64,000 nucleotides of DNA from Pseudomonas sp. B21-023 (GCF_024749165.1 NZ_CP087190.1:2887501-2951500), one strand, 5' to 3'; positions 25,495-34,326 are shown, counted from the first letter of the stretch. Notes: generated by a model from the letters alone, not told the origin. Numbers and translations are program-made.

Positions 25495-26640
25495 TCACCC
25501 CGTCTCCACCTCATACCTCACCCGATGCGCCTCGGTCGGCAACGGCACCTCCCACTTGAACATCATCCGCCGTATATCGTCATTGCGCAGCGACGTATCG
25601 CGTCGCTGGTTCCGCCGCATGATCTCGTCCTCCGGCCGCTCCAGATAGACGATCTCCACCTGCGCCCCATAGCCGTACAGCAAGTCCAGCGTCCGGCTGC
25701 GCATCTGCGCCGACAGGTGCGTCGAGTTCCACACGAAGGGCCTGCGCTCGCGCAACAGCGCCTTGGCCCGGTCGATGGCGTAGTGCGCGGCCGCGCCTTC
25801 GTTCTGGCCGTGGCGCAGGCCCAGGGCCTGGCGCGCGTCGTCGAACGACACCACCGGCAGGTCTGGGTGGTGTCGGGCGGTCCAGGTATCCTTGCCGCTG
25901 GCCGGCAGGCCGGAGAGCATCACCACCTGGGAGCCCTGGGGTTCGTGCAGCGCGTAGTCAGGGTGCACGCGGGCGCCACGCAGGTACTGAATACGCGTGT
26001 AGTCGTCGGCAAACGGCCGTGGGCCGTACAAACACCCCTCCTCTGCGGCCAGTTCGCGCCACAGTTCGATGGCGGTCAGAACATCGGCCTTGCCGGCATA
26101 GTGGCGGCCCTGCATGTCGGCCTCGGCCACGGCGCAGAGCATCCACACCGGCAGCTCCCACGACAGCTTGTGCAGCAGAAACTCCGCGCTGCGTCCGCTG
26201 CGGTCGCCCTGCAAGGCGAAGAACGGCAATTGATGCACAGTGATGATCCGGCAGATCTGTTCACGCAGCGCGAACGGCACGCCAGCGCGCCACAGCAGCA
26301 GGCGTGCATCCACCGAGCCTCGGCGCGAGTGGCCGGGTTGGCCGATGCGCCCGGTCTGCGGGTCGATCACCGTGGTGTCGGGCTTGGCGATGTCATGCAG
26401 CAGGGCTGCAAAGAACAGCACGAAGCGCTGCTCGGCGCTGGCGTCGCGGTAGGCGCTCTGCGCCAGCAACGCTTCGACCACCAGCCGGGTATGGACCCAC
26501 ACATCGCCCTCGGCGTGATAGGTCGGATCCTGTGGGGTGTCGGCCAGGCGTGCCAGGGCCGGGATGGCCGCAAGGCAAGCGGCGCTGTCCATGTCGCGCC
26601 CAGGGTCGGGCACCAGTTGTTGCAGTTGTCGAATATCCAT
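25495..26640 (-). CDS. HD-domain and P-loop polynucleotide-kinase-like protein
   Basis: A 381-residue protein with two domains. The N-terminal HD phosphohydrolase-like domain has VWVHTRLVVEALL and the HD pair in FFAALLHDIAKPDTT, with further histidines in GHSRRGSVDARL and ITVHQLPFF. The C-terminal kinase domain has the Walker A motif VVMLSGLPASGKDTWTARH, VVSFDDARQALG and an RRNQRRDTSLRNDDI lid. This matches end-healing enzymes that process RNA 5'-OH and 3'-phosphate ends before ligation. Its ATG at 26640 lies where the intact RNA ligase gene should end, but a frameshift in the ligase places both in one 673-codon frame. Family knowledge: such pairs form RNA-repair operons. Confidence 0.85.
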   Translation of the reverse strand: MDIRQLQQLVPDPGRDMDSAACLAAIPALARLADTPQDPTYHAEGDVWVHTRLVVEALLAQSAYRDASAEQRFVLFFAALLHDIAKPDTTVIDPQTGRIGQPGHSRRGSVDARLLLWRAGVPFALREQICRIITVHQLPFFALQGDRSGRSAEFLLHKLSWELPVWMLCAVAEADMQGRHYAGKADVLTAIELWRELAAEEGCLYGPRPFADDYTRIQYLRGARVHPDYALHEPQGSQVVMLSGLPASGKDTWTARHHPDLPVVSFDDARQALGLRHGQNEGAAAHYAIDRAKALLRERRPFVWNSTHLSAQMRSRTLDLLYGYGAQVEIVYLERPEDEIMRRNQRRDTSLRNDDIRRMMFKWEVPLPTEAHRVRYEVETG

Positions 26641-26641
26641 T

Positions 26642-27516
26642 TCAGGAAGCTCCACAGTCGCCGCGGCGTTCGCCGTGCCAGTCCAGGGACAGGCGCGGTG
26701 CGTAGAGATCGACACCGGCGGCCAGTTGATTGGGTATGAACGGTTGGTTGGCATGGTGCTGGTCGGCGTCGAGGATGGCCTGGACAAAGTCCTGGCGCAC
26801 CCACTCTTGAGCCGGCCCAGGGTCTGGCGCTCGTCTTCGAGCTTCAGGTACAGCCCCTCCATGCGGCTCGAGCGGTCACATTGGCGCCAGGCGCGGGCCA
26901 GGTCGAGGCCTTCGCGGCGTACCACCTGCTCGAACACTTCGCGCCAACGCGCGGTCTTGGCCAGCGAGTCGCCGAGCAATGCCATCAGCTCGGCGTAGCG
27001 GCGCGGTGCCGGGCCTTCGTACAGCACCGGTACCGACAGCACCGGGCCGTCCGCGAGCAGATGTCGGCGCGCCGCGGTGGACAGGAACTGGCCTGTAGCG
27101 CGGTCCCACACGTCGAACTCGCAGAAGAAATGCGGCAGGTGGTCGTAGAACACCGAGTGCTTCTTGTGCAGCCACTCGCCATACAGCACGAAGCGGTCTT
27201 CAAGACGCTCCAGCAACCAGTGCTCGTGGGCCACGGCCCATTGCTTGAACAGGTTGAACTGGCGCTCGCGACCACCGCCGCTGAGGTAATGGCCACGCGA
27301 TTGCAGGCGTAGCTCGCCGCCGTTGGTAAAGCTGATGCCGGCGTTGGCGCCGTCGAGTTTCTCTTCCACCACCAGCCATTGGCCAACCAACGAGCCATAG
27401 GCCACCTGGCCGGCATCGCTGTCGCCGTCCTGCAGACGCGAGCCTTGCAGATGCGCTGTGCGGGGGTATTTGAGCAGTTCGAGGGAATGTGCGTCGGCAC
27501 GAAAATCCATGTTCAT
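26642..27516 (-). pseudogene. RNA ligase with a late frameshift
   Basis: A nucleotidyltransferase-type RNA ligase. Motif I is EEKLDGANAG with adenylylated lysine K53; RLQSRGHYL, YGEWLHKKHSVFYD and FFCEFDVWDR follow, and motif IV is EGLYLK at 220-225. After LGRLK (K237) the frame breaks: shifting by two bases at about 26804-26807 restores WVRQDFVQAILDADQHHA and a proper end (TGA at 26642-26644). An extra AG in an AGAG tract explains this. As read, the protein gains an unrelated 52-residue linker and runs on into the HD/kinase. Loss of the region after motif V may impair ligation; alternatively this is a sequencing error. It has a strong AGGAG site. Confidence 0.8.
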
Positions 27517-27814
27517 GGGTTTCTCCTTGGAAATAGGGAAAAACCGACGACAGGATCAGGCAGGTACGAGGATGAAGCGCCGCCGCGCGCAAGCACGGGC
27601 AGCCATCAGGCACGATGGACCGTCGTCGGTATCAGGCGTGTTTGATGGCGCAGGGCACTGGCTTCACCACTTTGGGGAAAGGTTGCGGGGATTCGAGGGC
27701 ACATATTCAACAGCAGGTATCAGTCGTGGGTCAAGCCCTCAATAGCAGCAATGTGATAGCATCTGCGCGCCCCTGGAGGGGCAATTTTTTGATATCCCGC
27801 AAGGAATACGCTTC
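27517..27814. other. 298-base gap with an orphan plus-strand terminator
   Basis: No convincing gene. It holds the promoter region of the RNA-repair genes on the minus strand and, on the plus strand, a terminator at 27769-27790 with no upstream plus-strand gene, so a small RNA or leader transcript may end there. Confidence 0.4.
27769..27790 (+). terminator. Rho-independent terminator
   Basis: GCCCCT-GG-AGGGGC at 27769-27782 followed directly by AATTTTTT. It lies 25 bases before the next plus-strand start codon (27815), so it may end an sRNA or act as an attenuator in that gene's leader. Confidence 0.6.
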
Positions 27815-28033
27815 GTGAAAGACTTCGTCATCAGCGTCAACAACATCGTTCTCTACATCTCCCTGGCCGTTATCTGGCTGTTCGCGCTCATCACCCTGTT
27901 CACCGGCGGATTCCTGCCAGCCCTGGGTGTCTTCGTGGCCGGCAGCCTCGGATGGTGCATCGTCTCCGGCTTCTGGTTCGTCCAGTCCGCCACTTACGAA
28001 GAGCTGCGCAAGCTCAACGCCAGCAAGGACTGA
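27815..28033 (+). CDS. 72-residue inner-membrane protein
   Basis: Small protein with two predicted membrane helices: NNIVLYISLAVIWLFALITLFTGGF (about 9-33) and LGVFVAGSLGWCIVSGFWFVQSA (about 36-58), with a short charged C-terminal tail. The start is GTG with an AAGGA site 10 bases upstream. No family is named with confidence; similar short two-helix proteins are common in pseudomonads. The terminator immediately upstream suggests attenuation or a separate small transcript. It stands alone, convergent with the gene at 28121-28501. Confidence 0.65.
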   Translation: MKDFVISVNNIVLYISLAVIWLFALITLFTGGFLPALGVFVAGSLGWCIVSGFWFVQSATYEELRKLNASKD

Positions 28034-28120
28034 AGCATCCGGGCGGCTAGGCACCTCGCCTCGCAGCGCATGGCCGCCCTCCTCCAAGCCTGGAACCGTT
28101 ATCGGCCGATCAGTACCGCC

Positions 28121-28501
28121 TCAGCCTTTATTGCGCAGTGCCTCGACCAGTTGCGCCTTGGTCATGCTCGAACGCCCCTTGATATCTTTGCTTCGCGCCT
28201 CTTTCATGAGGCTTTCCTTGGTTTGCGTACCCAGTGACGCACCTGACTCACGCGCATGGCCCTGACGCGTTTGCGCCGCCCGCTTGGCCGAATCGGCGCG
28301 TGCTGTCTTCTTTTCGCTCGGCGATGTCTTGCTGCCCGACCCACCGGCCTTGTCACCGCCGCCGGACTGCTTGTTGACGGTAGCCCAGGCGCGAGCCTCG
28401 GCCTCGTCCGTGGACAGGCCCTTGTGCTCGTAGCTTTGCTCGATGTGCTCGGCCTTGCGCTTCTGTTTCTCGGTGTACTTGCCTTTGTCTCCACGGGGCA
28501 T
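28121..28501 (-). CDS. small basic KGG/Rho-N-type stress protein
   Basis: A 126-residue highly charged protein. It begins MPRGDKGKYTEKQKRKAEHIEQSYEHKG, then EAEARAWATVNKQSGGGDKAGGSG, typical of the ChaB/YmdF-like or plasmid-stabilisation-like small proteins of pseudomonads. The end (SLMKEARSKDIKGRSSMTKAQLVEALRNKG) is a SAP/Rho-N-terminal-like helix pair, probably binding nucleic acid. The ATG at 28501 has an AGGAG site; the 50-residue longer reading is unsupported. Low sequence complexity suggests disorder in the middle. Such genes are often part of general-stress regulons. Confidence 0.78.
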   Translation of the reverse strand: MPRGDKGKYTEKQKRKAEHIEQSYEHKGLSTDEAEARAWATVNKQSGGGDKAGGSGSKTSPSEKKTARADSAKRAAQTRQGHARESGASLGTQTKESLMKEARSKDIKGRSSMTKAQLVEALRNKG

Positions 28502-28595
28502 GTCGTTCACTCCTGAGTGAGTTTGGCTGAACGGTTGAAATGATTGCCACGCCCGAAGTGCGATCGACAGGACGAATGGTCGGCCACCGCAGGTT

Positions 28596-28847
28596 CTATT
28601 CAACGTGATAGTCCGCACCTGCCACCGCCTTAACGAACGCACGATCGGCAAGCCGGCGCAGGTCGCGCTACTCGGTCCAGTCGATCAACCGCTGCCGATC
28701 CATCTCATCGGCCTGGCGCAACAGTTCGTCGTGGTAGGTGCTTGGACAATGCCGACGCAGGGCGTGGTTGTCGTAGGTGTCGAACCAGCGGTTGACTGCT
28801 GCCAGCCGGCATTGCGCCGGGGTCATCGGGTCGCTGAAGGCATTCAT
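28596..28847 (-). pseudogene. small protein gene interrupted by an amber codon
   Basis: Starting at ATG 28847 the frame gives MNAFSDPMTPAQCRLAAVNR and continues to RQRLIDWTE, where TAG at 28668-28670 stops it after 59 residues. Beyond the stop the same frame continues with RDLRRLADRAFVKAVAGADY to TAG at 28596-28598, a natural-looking 83-residue protein. A TGG to TAG change is likely (WTEW). Either the gene is broken or a 59-residue product is made. The family is not recognised. Confidence 0.55.
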
Positions 28848-29023
28848 CGCGGGCCGCCCTGCTTTCTTTTACGGAAGATGGCTGCGCGCCGTACGAGGTT
28901 CCGTCCAGCCGCCTGGATGGTCACCACAACGCAATGCCACTGGTGATCTGCGCCTGAACTTTACCGCGCTCCCTGGCTTCCCCTGCATAGACCCGTCACC
29001 ACAGTGCGCAGGAGATCCAACCC

Positions 29024-29146
29024 ATGAGAGCTTTGATCTGTCGCGGTACCCGCGATGTCCGTATCGATAGGCTTCCGGATCCGGTCGACCTGGATAAGGA
29101 CGGCCGTGTTTTTCGCGCTACAGCCACACGGAGGGTGCAGCCATGA
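29024..29146 (+). pseudogene. N-terminal leftover of a zinc alcohol dehydrogenase
   Basis: A 40-codon frame with a good AGGAG site. MRALICRGTRDVRIDRLPDP is the typical start of formaldehyde/threonine-type zinc dehydrogenases, after which homology stops. Its TGA overlaps the ATG of the next gene (ATGA at 29143-29146), so it may survive as a translated leader that couples translation of that gene. Confidence 0.55.
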
Positions 29147-29634
29147 TCGATCCCGCCACCGGCATGAAGCCGGGAGAACGCTATGCCGTGGACAACCTCG
29201 AGCGGGTGCATCCGTTCACCGGCTTCTTCCTCGACGGCAAGTACTACCTGGGGCCGGAACTGCTGACCGCCGTGGGGTGGCTGGAGGGGCGGCGATTCAT
29301 CTATGACAACCTCGATGCCACGGGCGAGCCGGTGTTCGCGAACCGCATCGCCGGCGAGATCAAGGACCTGGTATTGACCCTGGCGGACGGCACTCTCCTG
29401 GCAGTGTCGCGCCTCAAGCATTGGCCCCCTGACGAGGGGGCCGGTGAAGTCGAACAGCCCGGACAGCGGCCATCGACACCTGAAGCCCCAGCCTTCGCAG
29501 CGGTGCAGGGGCGGCGTCTGCTGGCGGGTGTCGAGCGCCTGCAACGCCACCCCGCAGCCATCCTGGCAACCGCATTGGCCCTGGGATTCGTGGCGGGCTG
29601 GGTGCTGGCGGCACTTGAACGCAAGCGGCAGTAG
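29143..29634 (+). CDS. hypothetical protein with C-terminal membrane anchor
   Basis: A 163-residue protein. The N-terminal 90 residues form a beta-rich domain (GERYAVDNLERVHPFTGFFLDGKYYLGPELLTAVGWLEGRRFIYDN), followed by a proline-rich linker and a single C-terminal helix (HPAAILATALALGFVAGWVLAAL) ending in a basic tail, so a tail-anchored topology is likely. Its start codon overlaps the stop of the dehydrogenase leftover (ATGA). No family is recognised with confidence. An MscS channel gene follows 277 bases downstream on the same strand. Confidence 0.65.
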   Translation: MIDPATGMKPGERYAVDNLERVHPFTGFFLDGKYYLGPELLTAVGWLEGRRFIYDNLDATGEPVFANRIAGEIKDLVLTLADGTLLAVSRLKHWPPDEGAGEVEQPGQRPSTPEAPAFAAVQGRRLLAGVERLQRHPAAILATALALGFVAGWVLAALERKRQ

Positions 29635-29911
29635 GCGGACCAGGCACGCGTGCGCCCTACCCTGGTCTGCGTCTGTCACTCACTGCCATGTGAGGCTTGA
29701 AGATCAGCGTAAAGCTGCCGGTCAGGCGCGCACGCAATTCCTTGGGATGGTGTATCCGAAGTGGACAAGCCATGTAACGCGGTGGAGCGCTGGCAGGGTC
29801 AAGACGTTCCGAAAACCCGCTCGGGAAAATCCGATCGACCTCTGGCCGCACCTCGACGTCCCATGAAAGGACGCTGCACATCACCGAGGGCAACCAGGAG
29901 GCGAGCCACTC

Positions 29912-31012
29912 ATGAATGACCGCATCATTGAACTTTTCACCGATACCACGCTATTCGGTATCTCCATCCTCAACCTGTTGCTGGCGTTGGGTGTCACCAC
30001 CCTGACCTTTGTCGCGGCGCGGGCGGCGATCAGCTTCGTGCAGCGGCGGGTGCGCCGCTGGTCCGAACACGACGGCGCGTTCAGCCAGGTGCTGGCCAAG
30101 GTGCTCGGCGGCACCAGCAATGCCCTGCTGCTACTCGCCTCCCTGCTGGTGGGCCTGGGTATGCTCGACCTGCCTGAGCGCTGGCTGGCCCGGGTGGGCA
30201 GCCTGTGGTTCGTGGTGGCGGCGCTGCAGATCGGTCTATGGGCCAACCGCGCCATCGCCCTGGGCCTGCGCCGCTATTTCGCCCGGCACGGCAACGAGGG
30301 GCTGAACCAAGGCAGCGCGCTGGCCACCCTTTCGGCCTGGGGCGCCCGGGTACTGCTGTGGTCGGTGGTGGTGCTGGCCATGCTGTCCAACCTGGGGGTG
30401 AACATCACTGCCTTCGTCGCCAGCCTTGGCGTGGGTGGCATCGCCGTGGCGCTGGCGGTGCAGAACATCCTCGGCGACCTGTTCGCCTCGCTGTCGATCG
30501 CCGTGGACAAGCCCTTCGAGGTGGGCGACTTCATCGTCGTCGGCCCCCTGGCCGGCACGGTAGAGCATGTTGGGCTGAAGACCACGCGGATCCGCAGCCT
30601 GGGCGGCGAGCAGATTGTCATGGCCAATGCCAGCATGATCAGCAGCACCATCCAGAACTACAAGCGCTTGCAGGAGCGACGCATCGTCTTCGAGTTCGGC
30701 TTGTCCTATGACACCCCCACCGATGCCGTGAAGAAGGCACCCGGCATCATCGAGGAAGCGATCAAGGCACAGGGCCAGGCGCGCTTCGACCGCGCGCACC
30801 TGCGCGGCTTCGGCAAGGAGGCGCTGGAATTCGAGTGCGTGTATATTGTCAAGGACCCCGGCTACAACCTGTACATGGATATCCAGCAGGCCATCAATTT
30901 CCATCTGCTGGAGCGTTTCTCCAGGATCGGCGCCAAGTTTGCCGTGCCGGTGCAGGCGATCAAGGTCACCGCTTTACCCCAGGAAGACATGCTGCGCCTC
31001 AAAGAGGCCTGA
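29912..31012 (+). CDS. MscS-family mechanosensitive channel
   Basis: A 366-residue inner-membrane channel. Predicted helices are at about 12-38, 55-75, 86-110 and 125-145; the pore-lining helix is NITAFVASLGVGGIAVALAVQNILGDLFASLSI with the alternating glycine/alanine pattern of MscS TM3. A beta domain (FEVGDFIVVGPLAGTVEHVGLKTTRIRSLGGEQIVMANA) and the alpha/beta cytoplasmic vestibule follow. It would release solutes on hypo-osmotic shock. The extra N-terminal helices place it in the YbdG/YnaI-like larger group rather than minimal MscS. It stands alone, convergent with the cupin gene. Confidence 0.92.
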   Translation: MNDRIIELFTDTTLFGISILNLLLALGVTTLTFVAARAAISFVQRRVRRWSEHDGAFSQVLAKVLGGTSNALLLLASLLVGLGMLDLPERWLARVGSLWFVVAALQIGLWANRAIALGLRRYFARHGNEGLNQGSALATLSAWGARVLLWSVVVLAMLSNLGVNITAFVASLGVGGIAVALAVQNILGDLFASLSIAVDKPFEVGDFIVVGPLAGTVEHVGLKTTRIRSLGGEQIVMANASMISSTIQNYKRLQERRIVFEFGLSYDTPTDAVKKAPGIIEEAIKAQGQARFDRAHLRGFGKEALEFECVYIVKDPGYNLYMDIQQAINFHLLERFSRIGAKFAVPVQAIKVTALPQEDMLRLKEA

Positions 31013-31029
31013 ACGCCTTTGGCCGGTGA

Positions 31030-31552
31030 TCAGCGCCATAGCGTCATCAGGGCGCCTCGTGCGCCGGTCACCGGATCTTGCGCTGGCCGGGGCACGGCGG
31101 CGATGCGCGCCAGCGCCTGGTCGTGCGCGCCGTCCTCGGGCCGCTGAATATCGTACTTCTCCTGCCCAAGCGGATAAGCCCCCACCACCAAGAAGTCCTC
31201 GCTGTGCTCGACACAGCAATGGCCGGTGCCGGCCGGCAGCACCAGGACATTGCCCGCTCTCACGGTCAACGTCTGGCCGCCCGCGCCGCCCAGTGTCACC
31301 CGCGCCTGCCCGCAGGCGACACCCAGCACCTCATGGGCATTGGGGTGGAAATGCTGGTAGTCGAAAATGCCGGCGCCACAACGGCGTCCATTGGTGAGCG
31401 GCGAACAACGCCTCGAAGGCGCCGGCGTTGTCCTCGGCCGGTGCAAGGCGCAGGCGGTAGAGCAACACGGCGAAGCGGCTGTTCGGCGTCGCGCCGTCAT
31501 CGGCGAAATGCAGCGTCTTCTGCGGCTGGGTGGTGCTGTCGAGGGCAAGCAT
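31030..31552 (-). pseudogene. cupin-domain protein, frameshifted
   Basis: Two frames together make one cupin of about 170 residues. The first part (start ATG 31552) reads MLALDSTTQPQKTLHFADDG and ends properly aligned at FAAHQWTPLWR. The second part, in another frame, reads CGAGIFDYQHFHPNAHEVLG and then GNVLVLPAGTGHCCVEHSEDFLVVGAYP, holding both cupin histidine motifs. The switch lies at about 31370-31380 and corresponds to a one-base excess or two-base loss. Either the gene is broken or the read has an indel. Homologues are annotated as cupins of unknown substrate. Confidence 0.75.
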
Positions 31553-31697
31553 GAGGGCCTCGCGATGAGGTTGGGCGATACCCTTGAGAATCCGCTGCCA
31601 GCGTCGAGGTTCCTGCCGGGCGACCAGGTACATCCAGTGAAACTTTCCCCTTCGCGGCCCAGTCCAGACCCTATCCATCACTGACAGGGACACGACG

Positions 31698-33485
31698 ATG
31701 ACAACGACGGTAGGTGACTTCCTGGTCGAGCGTTTGTACCAGTGGGGCGTGCGGCGTATCTACGGTTACCCGGGCGACGGCATCAACGGTGTGTTCGGCG
31801 CGTTGAACCGGGCCAACGGCAAGATCGCGTTCATTCAGGCCCGCCATGAGGAAATGGCCGCGTTCATGGCCAGCGCCCACGCCAAGTTCACCGGTGAGCT
31901 GGGCGTATGTATCGCCACCTCGGGCCCCGGTGCCTCGCACCTGCTCACCGGGCTGTACGATGCGCGCATGGACCACCAGCCGGTGCTGGCCATTGTCGGC
32001 CAGCAGGCACGGGCGGCGCTGGGCGGGCACTATCAGCAGGAGCTGGACTTGCTGTCGATGTTCAAGGATGTGGCCGGGGCGTTCGTGCAGCAGGCGTCCA
32101 CCCCTGCCCAGGTACGCCACCTGCTCGACCGCGCGGTGCGCACGGCCGTGGGCGAGCGCCGGGTAACCGCGATCATCCTGCCCAATGACCTGCAGGACCT
32201 GCCCTATGAAGCGCCCGCCAGGGCTCATGGCACCGTGCACTCCGGCGTCGGCTACAGCAAGCCGAGGGTACTGCCCTACACGGCTGACCTGCAGCAGGCC
32301 GCCGACGTACTCAATGCCGGGCGCAAGGTGGCCATCCTGGTCGGTGCCGGCGCCCTGAAGGCGAGCGAACAGGTGGAGGCGGTGGCCGAAAAGCTTGGGG
32401 CGGGCGTGGCCAAGGCGCTGCTGGGCAAGGCCGTGCTGCCGGACACCCTGCCCTGGGTCACCGGTTCCATCGGCCTGCTTGGCACCGAGCCCAGCTATAA
32501 GCTGATGACTGAATGCGACACCTTGCTGATGATCGGATCCGGCTTTCCCTATTCCGAGTTCCTGCCCAAGGAAGGCCAGGCCCGCGGCGTGCAGATCGAC
32601 CTGCAGCCCGACATGCTCGGCCTGCGCTACCCGATGGAGGTCAACCTGGTCGGTGACACCGGCGAAACCCTGCAGGCGCTGTTGCCATTGCTCGAACACA
32701 AGCCCGACAGGCGCTGGCGCAAGAAGATCGAAGGCTGGCGCGCACGCTGGGACAAGACCCTGGAAAAACGCGCCCTGGCCAAGGCCGACCCGATCAACCC
32801 GCAGCGGGTGGTGCACGAGCTCTCCCCGCGCCTGCCGGATGCGGCCATCATCACCAGCGACTCCGGTTCCTGCGCCAACTGGTTCGCGCGTGACCTGATG
32901 ATCCGCCAAGGCATGCAGTGTTCGTTGTCCGGCGGCCTGGCATGCATGGGCGCCGCCGTACCCTATGCGATCGCCGCCAAGTTCGCCTACCCGCAACGCC
33001 CGGTGATTGCCCTGGTGGGCGACGGTGCCATGCAGATGAACAACCTGGCCGAGCTGATTACCGTGGCCAAGTACTGGCAGCAATGGGAAAACCCCAAGTG
33101 GATCTGCGCGGTGTTCAACAACGAGGACCTCAACCAGGTCACCTGGGAGCAGCGGGTCATGGAAGGCGACCCGAAGTTCGAGGCCTCCCAGTCCATACCC
33201 GACGTGCCCTACCACCTGTTTGCCATTTCCATCGGCCTGCAGGGCATCTTCGTCGAGCGCGAGGACGAGGTCGCCAGCGCCTGGGAACGGGCCCTGGCCG
33301 CCGACCGCCCGGTGCTGATCGAATTCAAGACCGACCCCAACGTGCCCCCGCTACCGCCGCACATCAAGCTGGAGCAGGCGAAGAAATTCGCCAGCACCCT
33401 ACTCAAGGGCGACCCTGACGAGGCCGGAGTGATCGTGCAGACGGCCAAGCAGGTACTGGGTGCGGTGCTGCCTGGCAAGAGGTGA
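31698..33485 (+). CDS. thiamine-pyrophosphate enzyme (pyruvate oxidase/acetolactate-synthase-like)
   Basis: A 595-residue ThDP enzyme of the POX/ALS family. The N-terminal PYR domain has YGYPGDGINGVFGAL and the catalytic glutamate in QARHEEMAAFMASAHAKFTG. The central FAD/nucleotide-type domain has AILVGAGALKASEQVEA, and the PP domain carries the GDG-x(n)-NN ThDP motif (LVGDGAMQMNNLAELITVAKYW to ICAVFNN). The family includes pyruvate oxidase (PoxB, YdaP), which makes acetate and CO2 from pyruvate. No small regulatory ALS subunit gene is nearby, so an oxidase-like role is more likely than acetohydroxy-acid synthesis. Single gene; a hairpin terminator follows at 33625. Confidence 0.9.
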   Translation: MTTTVGDFLVERLYQWGVRRIYGYPGDGINGVFGALNRANGKIAFIQARHEEMAAFMASAHAKFTGELGVCIATSGPGASHLLTGLYDARMDHQPVLAIVGQQARAALGGHYQQELDLLSMFKDVAGAFVQQASTPAQVRHLLDRAVRTAVGERRVTAIILPNDLQDLPYEAPARAHGTVHSGVGYSKPRVLPYTADLQQAADVLNAGRKVAILVGAGALKASEQVEAVAEKLGAGVAKALLGKAVLPDTLPWVTGSIGLLGTEPSYKLMTECDTLLMIGSGFPYSEFLPKEGQARGVQIDLQPDMLGLRYPMEVNLVGDTGETLQALLPLLEHKPDRRWRKKIEGWRARWDKTLEKRALAKADPINPQRVVHELSPRLPDAAIITSDSGSCANWFARDLMIRQGMQCSLSGGLACMGAAVPYAIAAKFAYPQRPVIALVGDGAMQMNNLAELITVAKYWQQWENPKWICAVFNNEDLNQVTWEQRVMEGDPKFEASQSIPDVPYHLFAISIGLQGIFVEREDEVASAWERALAADRPVLIEFKTDPNVPPLPPHIKLEQAKKFASTLLKGDPDEAGVIVQTAKQVLGAVLPGKR

Positions 33486-33624
33486 TGCCAGCCTTCCGGG
33501 AATCCGCTGGAACTTCACGCCAGGCCCGAGGCCTGCCCTTTCAGACCTATCAAAAAAGGAGACACGACGATATCCCCGTCTTCAACGAGCAGTTGATCGC
33601 AGCGCTGGGGCGCTGACATTGGCG

Positions 33625-33666
33625 CATGGCCCCCTCGTCCCCAGCCTGCATCGAGCCGGGGCCATG
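33625..33666. terminator. hairpin between convergent genes
   Basis: CATGGCCCC at 33625-33633 and GGGGCCATG at 33658-33666, nine perfect pairs with a 24-base loop, between the ThDP enzyme gene and the convergent membrane-protein gene. No strong T-run follows. A 17-codon relic ending IPVFNEQLIAALGR with an AAGGAG site lies just before it (about 33560-33617). Confidence 0.45.
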
Positions 33667-33677
33667 CTTTGGGTTGT

Positions 33678-34202
33678 TCACGCCAGCTGGATATACACCG
33701 AATAACTACCCAGCAGCACCCAGAACACCAGGAAGATCCACGGGGTACGCAGTGAAAAGAGCAATGACTTGCGATGCCCCGCACGTGAGGTTTCGGCCTC
33801 GCAGAACAGGGGGGACTCGTCGTAGGCCAGCCCCATCAAGGGCTCGCTGCGCAGCAAGTGGCTCTGCTTGAGTTGCCAGTGATCGATGATGTTGTACGCC
33901 GCCCGAATGCCTGGCCAGGCATTGAGCGAACTCAATACTCCGAGCAAGGCAAGGAACGCAGGCACGATCAGGGTGAACATCTCGCCCCACCCCTGATTGA
34001 GGTTGCCCATGGATGAGACGAACGCGATGACCAGAAACGACTGGGCTGCCAGATAGGCGTCCGTGCGATTGGCCAGGATGCTGGTTTCGTACTGGATCTC
34101 ACGCCGGTAGAAGTCCAGGCGCTCCTTGGGCGAGCCGAACATCCTGGCGTTATGTTCGGTGATTTCGTGTTCGGGGGTCGATGGGGTGATGATTCTAGGC
34201 AC
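33678..34202 (-). CDS. membrane protein of unknown function
   Basis: A 174-residue protein with a charged N-terminal 45 residues (KERLDFYRREIQYETSILANRTDAYLAAQ) leading into helix one (SFLVIAFVSSMGNLN, about 55-70), helix two (EMFTLIVPAFLALLGVLSSL, about 74-93) and a C-terminal helix (PWIFLVFWVLLGSYSVYIQL). The arrangement (cytoplasmic helix, hairpin, late helix) resembles small SLATT-like or RipA-like membrane proteins, but I cannot assign a family. It lies upstream of the MerR gene in opposite transcription units and may be outside the light regulon. Confidence 0.65.
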   Translation of the reverse strand: MPRIITPSTPEHEITEHNARMFGSPKERLDFYRREIQYETSILANRTDAYLAAQSFLVIAFVSSMGNLNQGWGEMFTLIVPAFLALLGVLSSLNAWPGIRAAYNIIDHWQLKQSHLLRSEPLMGLAYDESPLFCEAETSRAGHRKSLLFSLRTPWIFLVFWVLLGSYSVYIQLA

Positions 34203-34326
34203 TCGGTTCTCCTGCGGTCAGGCTCCGGGCAAGAAGAATCGAGGAGCTCGCTGTGGTAGAACCGCTCATGCAGGGCAAAATTCAATTCTGTTTGGCGTTG
34301 ACCAAATCGGCACCGCCGCCCTGCTT

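Noticed and set aside
29657..29893. 78-codon minus-strand frame before the MscS gene
   Set aside because: No ribosome site, no family resemblance and no conserved context.
31671..33215. 514-codon minus-strand frame opposite the ThDP enzyme
   Set aside because: Antisense shadow of a strongly supported gene; composition rich in His, Gly and Arg is typical of such shadows.
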